From Leptobrachium leishanense (taxonomy: Eukaryota > Chordata > Amphibia > Anura > Megophryidae), in NCBI GenBank assembly GCA_009667805.1, contig CM019065.1, positions 156,355,322 through 156,419,321 on the forward strand: 64,000 nucleotides of DNA. Reading direction: 5' to 3'. Below are positions 32,238 to 43,321 of this stretch, piece by piece. The notes under the pieces are model-generated. The model did not search any database. It was not told the DNA's origin and saw only the letters and a list, made by a program, of their open reading frames with translations. Numbering within the stretch: the first letter of the stretch is position 1; each line of letters starts with the position of its first letter. A program made the translations under genes and the position numbers.

Positions 32238-33654
32238 TCTATACTATAATTGAGTAAGGCTTGGCGTGTCCGTCGCCAAGCCTTACTCTGCGCATGCGCG
32301 CGCAACCAGCGGCGGTTGGCTGCGCGCGCATGCAACCGCCGCGGCACGAGCCGGCTGCCGGCTCGCCGCGGCGGTTACAAGATGCACACAGCAGCCGGGT
32401 AGAGGCTGCGCTCGCAGCCTCTACCCGGCTGCCGCGCGCATCCAACCCCCGAGCGGCAAAGGGAAAGGTCCCTCCGCCGCTCGGGGGTTGGATGCGCGCG
32501 GCAGCCGGGTAGAGGCTGCGCTCGCAGCCTCTACCCGGCTGTCGAGCGCATCCAACCTCCGAGCGGCGCCGGGGAAGTGAAAGTTTCCCCACTTCCGCAC
32601 TTTGAAGGACCCAAGCCCCGGTCACGTGACCGCGGCTTGGGTCCTTCAACGAGCGGAAGCGGGAAACTTTCACTTCCCCGGCGCCGCACGGAAAGGTAAG
32701 TATGGGGCGGCTGTCCGAATGCCAATAGAGCATTCGAACAGCCGCCCCATGTCTGAGCTGGGGGGCATATCCACGAGCTGGGGGGCAATATCCATGAGCT
32801 GGGGGGGCAATATCCATGAGCTGGGGGGGCAATATCCATGAGCTGGGGGCAGTATCCATGAGCTGGGGGGCCAATATCCATGAGCTGGGGGGCCAATATC
32901 CATGAGCTGGGGGGGCAATATCCATGAGCTGGGGGACCAATATCCATGAGCTGGGGGGCCAATATCCATGAGCTGGGGGCAGTATCCATGAGCTGGGGGG
33001 CCAATATCCATGAGCTGGGGGCAGTATCCATGAGCTGGGGGGGCAATATCCATGAGCTGGGGGGCAATATCCATGAGCTGGGGGCAGTATCCATGAGCTG
33101 GGGGCAGTATCCATGAGCTGGGGGCAGTATCCACGAGCTGGGGGGCAATATCCATGAGCTGGGGGCAGTATCCATGAGCTGGGGGCAGTATCCATGAGCT
33201 GGGGGGCAATATCCACGAGCTGGGGGCAGTATCCACGAGCTGGGGGGCAGTATCCATGAGCTGGGGGCAGTATCCATGAGCTGGGGGGCAGTATCCAGGA
33301 GCTGGGGGCAGTATCCACGAGCTGGGGGGCAGTATCCACGAGCTGGGGGGCAGTATCCACGAGCTGGGGCAGTATCCACGAGCTGGGGGGCAGTATCCAT
33401 GAGCTGGGGGGCAGTATCCATGAGCTGGGGGCAATATCCAGGAGCTGGGGGCAGTATCCAGGAGCTGGGGGCAGTATCCAGGAGCTGGGGCAATATCCAC
33501 GTGCTGGGGCAGTATATCCACGAGCTGGGGCAGTATCCACGAGCTGGGGCAGTATCCACGAGCTGGGGCAGTATCCACGAGCTGGGGCAATATATCCATG
33601 AGCTGGGGCAGTATATCCACAATAGACTGCCCTCTGGGCAGGCTTTCCACCTTG
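32238..33654 (+). mobile_element. Helitron, minisatellite-bearing, copy 1
   Basis: It starts TCTATACTATAATTGAG after A and ends CTGCCCTCTGGGCAG (a 6-bp stem), GCTTTCCAC, CTTG before T. The host reads ATTCAA then TATCTAATAAACC across it; uninterrupted copies read ATTCAATATCTAATAAACC (for example at 2453), so insertion was between A and T with no duplication. The 3' CTTG is one base from CTAG. Inside: a hairpin around GGCTTGGCGTGTCCGTCGCC, GC-rich inverted repeats to 32755, then a minisatellite. The copy at 46868-47852 shares both ends. No Rep/helicase. Confidence 0.85.
32755..33620. repeat. minisatellite, 20-21-bp unit (GAGCTGGGGGCAGTATCCAT)
   Basis: About forty tandem copies. The length of the G-run varies (4 to 7), giving periods of 19-22 bp, and ATATCC or AGTATCC variants alternate. 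The complement contains TGGATAT and TGCCCCAGCTC, the core shared with the arrays at 9339 and 46906. Long repetitive ORFs on both strands (up to 433 codons) follow from the repeat. Confidence 0.9.
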
Positions 33655-34207
33655 TATCTAATAAACCATTTATTATAAAATTCTGCAGTTAAGAGTCTCT
33701 TTATTTATAGATTTTTTTGGGATATTTTAAGCATTTTTCTGGATTATTTTTTTTTTAAGTTTACTTATTTTTTCTGTAACAGCCCTTTTTATTATCATTC
33801 CCTGGACCTCATATGTCAATTTCAGACATTTTCGCTCAGTAGTTTCTTTGCAAACAGCGTTTCACTTTTCAAACTGTTTTGCTAATTTATTCACTTCACT
33901 CGTCTACGGTGTTGGCTTTTCCGGCGGCTGCGCTGCGTGTGATCGGCTCCTGCTCGGGTTTTTCCGGCGTCTTCGGTGGGTTAATCCAGATGTTTTTGTG
34001 GGTTTCGGCGTGCATTTGCTGGGTTTTTGCGGTGACTTTTCGTCGGGTTTGCGGCAGCTATTCCCTGTGCTTCCTGAATACACCGCAGGGTCGCCGAAAT
34101 GGGATCGCCAAATCGTGCCGAATTGAAGAGAACGAAAAGTCACTGAACATGCGGTAACTTTTCGATTTTCTTTGAATAACCCTGTATATATATATATATA
34201 TATATAT

Positions 34208-34493
34208 AACAAAACCACGGAGAGAGCATTCCAGACAAACACATTCAAAAACCTGCAACAGCTCCATGCATGGGTGCATAATGCCAGCTTTTACCACATG
34301 GTGACAATAAAATCCAAAAACAAAATTCACGGCCGTTCATTGCGAACCAAATTTCCACCATTTTATTCAGCAAAGCTCAGAGTTAAGAAATTTTCCCCAT
34401 GTGGTAAAAGCTGGCATTATGCACCCATGCATGGAGCTGTTGTTGCAGGTTTTTGAATGTGTTGACTGGAGTGCTCTCTCCGTGGTTTTGTTT
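34208..34493. repeat. long hairpin flanked by TA repeats
   Basis: Left arm 34208-34303 (AACAAAACCACGGAGAGAGC to CTTTTACCACATGG) pairs with right arm 34397-34493 (CCATGTGGTAAAAGCTGG to CTCTCCGTGGTTTTGTT), with few mismatches and a 90-bp loop. TA repeats lie at 34186-34208 and 34568-34590. Probably a fold-back MITE inserted at a TA microsatellite; target duplication not resolvable. Confidence 0.7.
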
Positions 34494-34499
34494 TGTATT

Positions 34500-34961
34500 T
34501 TATTTTTGAGATGCACCCGCACTGAATACTTAGTTAAGGTTGAGTGCTACCCCTCCCCATGTGTTTTTATATATATATATATATATATAGTGAGTTTATA
34601 TATCCACATAGTTTAGGTCTCTGACATGTGATATACAATATATTATACAGATTCCCTGGATTTCTGGAAGGCAAACTAATTGACTATTTAAAGGAGCTAT
34701 TATGATTACTCAAGTTTCCTGGCTAGTTTTATTGCGTCATCAGTCTATACCCCTGTTCTATCTGTGTCTATATCACCACTTATGAGACAGTATTCATATG
34801 GTCTATATATCCTGCTTGGTGACTGAGCATAGCGTGAAGTCTATTCTGTAAATTAAGGGAACATCTAGTGATCATGAGTTCATGACCACTTTATCTTTCT
34901 ATAGTGACCAGGATGTGTAGAGTCTCTCCCCTTTTCCCCTCCCCTTCATGCAGCCCTGAGA
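34500..34961. other. unassigned sequence
   Basis: Besides the TA repeat near 34568-34590, no ORF or terminal repeat is seen. Confidence 0.35.
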
Positions 34962-35518
34962 CCTGTTCAATACCTCAGCAGCTGCTGAATTGCTGCAGCG
35001 CAGCAATTCAGTTTGCTGCAGCAGTGTCGTTGAACCCTTTGGATGCGAATTTTTAATCCAAAATGGCCGATTTCTTAATGAAAAATTAAGATTGTTTTTC
35101 GGATCACTCGGACAAAAAATAATAAAGAGAAGCAGTCAGCACAATTCCGTTTGGTATGCACACACCACAAATGATAGTTTTTAATGAATAAACGTTATGT
35201 TTACTTCTGAAACAATATATAAATTGAACTGTAATATATGTCTATGTGCAGGGGGAAATAATAAATAAATATTTTGTGCTTTGGTGAACAAAAACCTCAA
35301 AATTAACATTGCTGTACGGAATTATTACTTGCTTCGAGGCGGCGGCCATCTTGCTGTAGGGCATTGTTACTTGCTTCATGCGGCGGCCATCTTTAAAACG
35401 TCACACTCAGCATCTCCTCGGGTCGCTGCAAGTGCTAGGTTAGCACTGCTGAGCGGTTGAACGGCGTTCAATGCAAGTTGCTAACTTAGCACTTGCAGCG
35501 GCTGAGGTATTGAACAGG
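34962..35518. mobile_element. MITE with CCTGTTCAATACCTCAGC ends
   Basis: CCTGTTCAATACCTCAGC at the left pairs with GCTGAGGTATTGAACAGG at the right (18 of 18). Sub-terminal CAGCAATTCAGTTTGCTGC and AGTGCTAGGTTAGCACTGC form further local hairpins. Flanks CCTGAGA and CCTCTGA look like a decayed 7-8 bp duplication, which would suggest hAT, but this is weak. No coding content. Confidence 0.65.
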
Positions 35519-36376
35519 CCTCTGATCTGGCAGAAAGGGGTGGCGAAGTGGTGGCGTTTCCTCCACCACACCCAGCATCACCAGCACCCAGGATTTTGAA
35601 TTTACCAGCTTCCGGTCACCAGATCAGTCAGTAGAGACATCAGCACACTCTGCGGAAGCACTACTTAACTTTTGTGTAAAGTATTTAAGTCCACAGTGAA
35701 GCGAAACTTGTGTTTCCTACACTATGCAAGTTGTGCAGGAGCACAAATTGTGTTGTAAAGCATCGGGGACTTCCTGGTTTGGGAGTCCCTGAGCTGAAAA
35801 GGAGGAGCTGTGCACAATGAGGGAGAAAAGGTGACTAATAATAAGTGAGTAATAATTTAAAAAAATATTGGGCAGAGGCTGACAGCAGCATCTGTCCAAT
35901 TATTTAAGAGCAAAAAAGGGAATCCTATTTTCAATAGAGTATCCCTTTAAATATTAGAACATTATGCCTCATTAGTGGGATTATTTCTTTTAAAGTGTAG
36001 AAAAGTGTCAGCCATTTTGCTGGAGACCACGTCTGTACAGGTGTTCCTGCCTCCTTTGGCCATGAGCCATTCAGAGGAATAAATTACAGGACTAGGGAGG
36101 GATTCCTATGACAACAAGCATATAGAACAGCATTTCATTATGCCCATGTTTTTTATTTATTCAAACCTCGCAAAACCCTGGTAAATAAAATGCAACCAGC
36201 TCTCAAATTGAACTTAACTCATAACTAGCATTCACATACCTATAACATCGCACTGGTATAAAAAAATAACAAAAACCTTATTATAAACACATTTAACCAC
36301 ACTGCTAAGAAAATCAAAGAAAAGTGTTTAAACAAATGTCCATCTATCGCTGTATCACAGGAATTCAATATGAGAC
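35519..36376. other. unassigned sequence
   Basis: No supported feature. GCGAAACTTGTG near 35701 faintly resembles the hammerhead downstream box but lacks a CTGATGA partner. Confidence 0.35.
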
Positions 36377-36379
36377 TCT

Positions 36380-37274
36380 CATGGTTATTCAAAGAGATTA
36401 GAAAAGTCACTGCACGTTCGTTGCCCGCACTTCAGGTCCATTTGGCGATCCTAGTTTGCTGACCCTGGGGTGTATTCAGCAAGCACCGCAGGGCCCCCGT
36501 AGTGCAGGGAAAACCTGCCGCAAACCTGTCAAACACTCACCACAAAACCCGCCGAACACTCACCGAAGCCCGCAAAAACAGCTGGATTAACCACGCCGAA
36601 CACGCCGGAGAAACCCGACTAGCCGCCGATCACAGCGCAGAGCAGCCACCGGATAAACCCGACACACAGACGAACGAGTTTAAAAAAAAAAAAACAACGG
36701 TACGCTTGAAAGTTTGAAAATTGAAATGCTGTTTGCAAAAAACTACTGAACGAAAATGAATGTCTGAAATTTACATATAAGATGCAATGAATGATAGTAA
36801 AAAGGGCTGTTACAGAAAAAAGAAAACACGATTTTAAAAAAAAAAACAGAAAAAAAGTTTGCAAACAAATCCCCCAAAAAATGCCTAAAGGAGCCTAAAG
36901 AAATCTATAGACTTTTTACTGCAGAATATAATAATAAACGGTTTATTAGATATTGCATTAAAACGGGAATATTTTTAACATTGAAACCTATGGGAATTGC
37001 CTGCATAAATCTGTCACATGAGGCCACCAAACAGCAGGGCATTTTGGCAACTTTTCTCTGCTGTTTGGTGTTCTCTGAATAGACAAAGCATTGCTTCTGT
37101 ATGGGGATTTCACTGCCCTCGAACAGGCACCGAACAGGCACCTTACGTGCAGGCAATTCGTCACAATTTGACGAACTGCCTGCTCTCTGAATAGCCGAAT
37201 GGCCCCGAAATGGCGCTGAATTTCAGTGTCCAGTTACATTTCGGGGCCAGATCGACTCTCTTTGAATAACCCTG
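36380..37274 (-). mobile_element. CAGGGTTATTC-family MITE copy C, uninterrupted
   Basis: Ends are CATGGTTATTCAAAGAGATT and TCTTTGAATAACCCTG with TCT on both sides (36377-36379 and 37275-37277). It is in reverse orientation: the right-half motifs (CCGCAGGGCCC, CGCCGGAGAAACCCGA) come first, then GAATATAATAATAAACGG, AACATTGAAACCTATGGGA and GGCAATTCGTCACAATTTGA. At 895 bp it is the only copy in this window without a nested insert, so it gives the native length and layout. Confidence 0.85.
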
Positions 37275-37531
37275 TCTGTGTACCATCAATAGTATTAATA
37301 GTAAGTAAATGGGTGATGAACTAATCAAAGGATCGGACAATACTGCTTCCAAGTGCCACATGGGCTTCTACCTTAATACATCACTCCTTTCCAAGTTCCA
37401 GAGACCGTTATATGCCAGTCAAGACCTTCAAATCCTACCAATACATCTAACCCAGCCCTCATTGAGTAAGGGCTTAATCATTACTAAATACTGTCAGTAA
37501 GGATGCCCACTCAAAAAAAAGTGTTTTAGAT

Positions 37532-37713
37532 CAGTGTTTCCCAAACCTGTCCTCAGGACACTCTAACAGGCCAGATTTTGCATATCACCTTGGGGAAATG
37601 CAGACTGAATCCTGCACTCACTGAGCAGCAAATCATATCCCCTGTGCTGAGCTTCAGATATCTGGAAAACCTGGCCTGTCAGCGAGTCCTGAGGACAGGT
37701 TTGGGAAACACTG
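37532..37713. mobile_element. hAT-Charlie-like MITE, complete
   Basis: CAGTGTTTCCCAAACCTGTC at the left pairs with ACAGGTTTGGGAAACACTG at the right. The 8-bp duplication TTTTAGAT is perfect (37524-37531, 37714-37721). The body contains CTTGGGGAAATGCAGACTGA and TCAGATATCTGGAAAACC. 182 bp, non-coding. Confidence 0.9.
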
Positions 37714-37721
37714 TTTTAGAT

Positions 37722-38405
37722 GGACATTGTACCAAAAAACAATAGTCACCAGTAAAAACTTATCACCTCATCTTATTTTCACCTTATCTCGACGCGTTTC
37801 ACCACATCACATTAGTTGCTTTTTCAAGATATGCAAAGTTTTTTGGTATGTGAATATTCTCTAACATGCATTGAATGCAGGATGAATTACCCAGAATCCT
37901 CAAAGATTCCTAGAGCCCTGATTATACTCAGTTGCTATTATGCTTGATGAGGATTTGTTTTTCTTTTTTTCAGATCTTTAGGTACTCAGTTGCTGTTGAT
38001 GAATCAGGCAAAAACCTTTACAATTGCCCTCCTTGAGCTTACACGCAAATAATACTAATTATTATTAGTTTTTCACAATTTAAATGTATTTATTTTTTTG
38101 CCAAAAACATTGGTGGGTCGCTGCCTTTACTGACCAATGGAACAGCCTCCACTGCTTGGAGCATATAGTGACTTCTCAATCCATTTCTGTCCCTGTTACC
38201 AAATTTGCCACCAAAACCAATCATGTATGAACCATGTGCTGTGACATATGAATGAGAACTCTACAAATTTACATTAGAATCAGATGTCAACATGAGCAGG
38301 TGCAGGAAGGAATAGGAACACAGTTTTCCCACTATTTTGGCTGGGGGAACTGAGATCCCATTTGGCTGAGATAATGGAAAGCCGTTACCTTTCTATAAAG
38401 ACACT
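37722..38405. other. unassigned, with a weak hammerhead-like motif
   Basis: The minus strand near 37785-37830 reads CTAATGTGATGTGGTGAAAC and then GCGTCGAGATAAGG. GAAACGCGTC is typical of frog PLE hammerheads but the CTGATGA box is absent. No gene. Confidence 0.3.
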
Positions 38406-38408
38406 TTA

Positions 38409-39162
38409 AGGCTAATGTCAGATGAACGCAGTCTGAGCACACTCTGCGTGTGTCACGGATGGCTCTGTTCTGGGGCGCCTGGCAGCAGATTCCTCGCTGC
38501 TCGCTGGCCAGGCGCCGAATAATAACGCCACCGGGTGCGCTCACGTGGGACGCCGGGGGGCGGAGCCTGGCGAAAGAATTTTTTTTTTTATTTTAAAAAA
38601 AATTTCTTTCGCCAGGCTCCGCCCCCCGGCGTCCCACGTGAGCGCACCCGGTGGCGTTATTATTCGGCGCCTGGCCAGCGAGCAGCGAGGAATCTGCTGC
38701 CAGGCGCCCCAGAACAGAGCCATCCGTGACAGCGTGCATGCATAGCGGACGGACGTACTGACGGAAGATACTGTAGACACCACACGGTCCATTTCTTTTG
38801 ACAGATGTAGAAAAAAAAGGGAAATATGGGAAACAAATTAATTAAAATTAAAAGACAGGTACAGTCAGCCAGACCATAAAAACCTCTGAGCGTCAACGTG
38901 ATTGACGTCGCAAATGCGCTGCGTCTGACGTCGTGCCATCACGCACACAGACTGCTACGTGGACGTGGCACACTCTGGGCATCCATCGTAGCGCTCTGAC
39001 ACCGAGGCCTAAATGGCGTCCGTTGCCACCTGCGTGGTGCGTGTGCACTTCAGTGTGTACATACTTCGTGTGTTGGTCTCTATTGATCACAAATCAATAC
39101 TACGATGGACGTTAAACTTTGCGGAGACATGGACGTGATGACTGCGTCGTGTGACGCTAGCC
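38409..39162. mobile_element. Harbinger-like MITE (AGGCTARKGTC ends) with a palindrome inside
   Basis: AGGCTAATGTCAGATGAACG at the left and GTCGTGTGACGCTAGCC at the right are inverted, with TTA on both sides (38406-38408, 39163-39165). It belongs with the copies at 16567 and 50848. A 281-bp palindrome (38451-38731) is inserted near its left end. Confidence 0.7.
38451..38731. mobile_element. near-perfect palindromic fold-back element
   Basis: Two arms of about 125 bp (38451-38575 and 38607-38731) are exact complements as read by eye, starting TGTCACGGATGGCTCTGT, with a 31-bp A/T-only centre. GCGTG occurs immediately outside both ends (38446-38450, 38732-38736), a candidate 5-bp duplication. 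GC-rich arms with no mismatch imply a recent origin or gene conversion. Superfamily unknown. Confidence 0.85.
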
Positions 39163-39165
39163 TTA

Positions 39166-40831
39166 AATATAGGCATTTTTGTAAAATTGTGTTTCCAGGG
39201 CATGAGTGTATCAGGAATACATGGGAACGTTAGATTTGTTCCCTAATAGATACATTTGTGAAAAATTTCACGAGAATGAAAACTTCTCAGCCAAAATGGT
39301 TGATTTGTTTTGTTTCGTGTACTCCTATCTGGTCCACTTGACGAAATTAAAATTAAACTTGCTACCAATCACATATTCTTACCTATTAACCCAGTGAATT
39401 GAATATTATATATATATACAGACACATAAAAAACAATGAAATGGAAAAAAAAAACAATAAAACGGAATACTGAGATTGGATGCATTCGATATTCCTTTGA
39501 GTATAGAATGATCCAAAGTCATGTATAAAATGTGGTCAACTGTCTAAAATGATAAAAGAAATTGAAAACATGATATTAAATACACAAACAAAAGCTATTA
39601 CAGAGTTAACAAATGCTGACCTGTCTAACATTCTATAATACTACACCTTTATAAAGTATTTGTAAAGCATTCTAAAATGAAGAAGGATATAGTGTGCTAT
39701 GCTCGCAGGGCTCTTCTCGAAACACAGAGTGATTATATAATCAATAAGAGGTAGCATCTGGCTCCCTGTTAGATCTGCACTAATAACCAAACTCTGCGTT
39801 AATAGTGCTGTGATCACTCTCACCGAATGTCAGTGTCAGAATGTTTGTATTGTTCCGCCAGATTAGTTGTTATTACAGTCCAGTATTAATAATAATAATA
39901 GTCGAGTTGTAGAGCTTTTCTCCCTATGGGATTCAGGGTGCACCACAAGACACTGGACGAGGAAATCGGAATGATCATCACAGGCTAGAGTAAAGATCAT
40001 TATGGAGTATAAACAAGTTGTAAATCCCTGACAGATACGATGCAACACATATCGTTGTGTGTTAATATTGAGAGATAATTGTCATGTTTCGAAAATGGTC
40101 TATGATGGGACAACTACTTGGACAGAGTTCCAAACCAGGCCACAGGAACCTGACTATCTGCAGACAGACCCTCTATCCAATTGTATTGAGCATGGTAAAA
40201 CAATCTGACCTTAAAAAACCACCTGATCACAAGAGACTGGAAGGATAGGAAGCAAGAGTTTATTGCACAAGGGAGCTAGTGTTCAGCAATATTGATGTAG
40301 AATTTTGTATTGTTTACACATGAACATCTTTCTGTAGAAGCCCCAAGTATAGTGTGTTACAGTGATCCACGTGTGAAGATTAGGGAAGTAATCTGTTATC
40401 AAAGGGACTGCTATATAACATTCATGCAAATCACATATGTACGTGCCAACTGCCTTTCATTAATAATGACAAAAATACACTACAGTGCTCAATATGAATT
40501 AATTGAAAGATTTCCCTAATTCTGTGATAAAGTGTTTAATTCTGGCTGCATTCATCCAATGGCACTGAAGAACCTTATACCAAGAACCAGATGGTCGTAT
40601 ATCAAAACAGAGTCAAAGAACATATTTTGCACTTCACATCAATAGCTGTTTTCTTTGTGGATCACATTATGATTCTCTTACTCATTAGTGATGCCCAGTT
40701 ATAGACAATAAAATGCATCAGCCTGTATCTGTGTTAAAATATAAAAATAATACCTCAATCGATTGGTACCAGTCCGATATGTAAATCAAAATATTCTTAT
40801 CTTAAAATTAAATACAGTGAAAACTATTATA
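39166..40831. other. unassigned sequence
   Basis: AT-rich with no credible ORF, terminal repeats or tandem repeats. Confidence 0.4.
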
Positions 40832-41122
40832 TACAGTGGCAAGAAAAAGTATGTGAACCCTTTGGGATTACGTTGAGTTTTGCATGAATTGGTCATAAAA
40901 TGTGCTCTGATCTTCATCTAAGTCACAACAATTTGAAAAACACAGTCTGCTTAAAATAATACAACACAAACATTATATGTTTTCATGTGTTTATTGAACA
41001 TAACATGTAAACATTCACAGTGCAGGGTGGGAAAAGTATGTGAACCCCTAGCCTAATGACTTCTCCAAGAGCTAATTGGAGCCAGGAGTGAGCCAACCTT
41101 GAGTCCAATCAGTGTGATATTA

Positions 41123-42615
<1,493 letters not shown>

Positions 42616-43321
42616 AGTCCAAAGGTTCACATACTTTTTCCACCCTGCACTGTGAATGTTTACATGTTCTGTTCAATAAAAACATGAAAACATATAATGT
42701 TTGTGTTGTATTATTTTAAGCAGACTGTGTTTTTCAAATTGTTATGACTTAGATGAAGATCAGAGCACATTTTATGACCAATTCATGCAAAACTTCACGT
42801 AATCCCAAAGGGTTTACATACTTTTTCCTGACACTGTACATATGTAAAATCTTGAGTATGTACTTGAAGACTAGGGATGAGCCGAACACCCCCGAGTTCG
42901 GTTAGCATTCGAACTCGAACTTTTCAAAAGTTTCAATTCGAACTTGAACACGAACACGAACTCAATACAAGTCAATGGGACTCAAAGTTCGATTTTTAGA
43001 GTGCCCTCCAAGAGGGGATATATGCTAGATATTTGCCATAAAAGGTGTATGGGGGTCCGGGTAGTGCCCTGGGGGACAGAAAACAAGGACAAAAATTTTT
43101 TAAAAAAAACGTTTTTAAAGGGACAGTGAGTTTTCCATAAAATGAGGGTTAAAAATAAAAACAAAAAATTCCTTCAAATATCGTGCCTAGGAGGTCCCCA
43201 TAACCTGTCTGTGAAGTGGCGGATTTGAAGGATGTATAGAAACATTTAAAAACAATGTCCGGGACCGGGTAGTGCCCTGGGGGACAGGAAACAAGGACAA
43301 AAAGTTTAAAACAAGATGTTT

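Larger units (their letters stand above)
31955..34184 (+). mobile_element. CAGGGTTATTC-family MITE copy B with a nested Helitron
   Basis: Ends are CAGGGTTATTCAAAGAGATC and the complement, ending TTTGAATAACCCTG, with TAT on both sides (31952-31954 and 34185-34187). The left half follows copy A. The right half (33655-34184) also follows it: CCAGATGTTTTTGTGGGTTT and ACACCGCAGGGTCGCCGAAA. The Helitron at 32238-33654 interrupts the AATTCAATATCTAATAAACC segment. Confidence 0.85.

Noticed and set aside
32239..33540. 433-codon minus-strand ORF and overlapping 363- and 326-codon ORFs
   Set aside because: They run through the 20-21-bp minisatellite and read the same short peptide in every frame. No stop arises because of the repeat, not selection.
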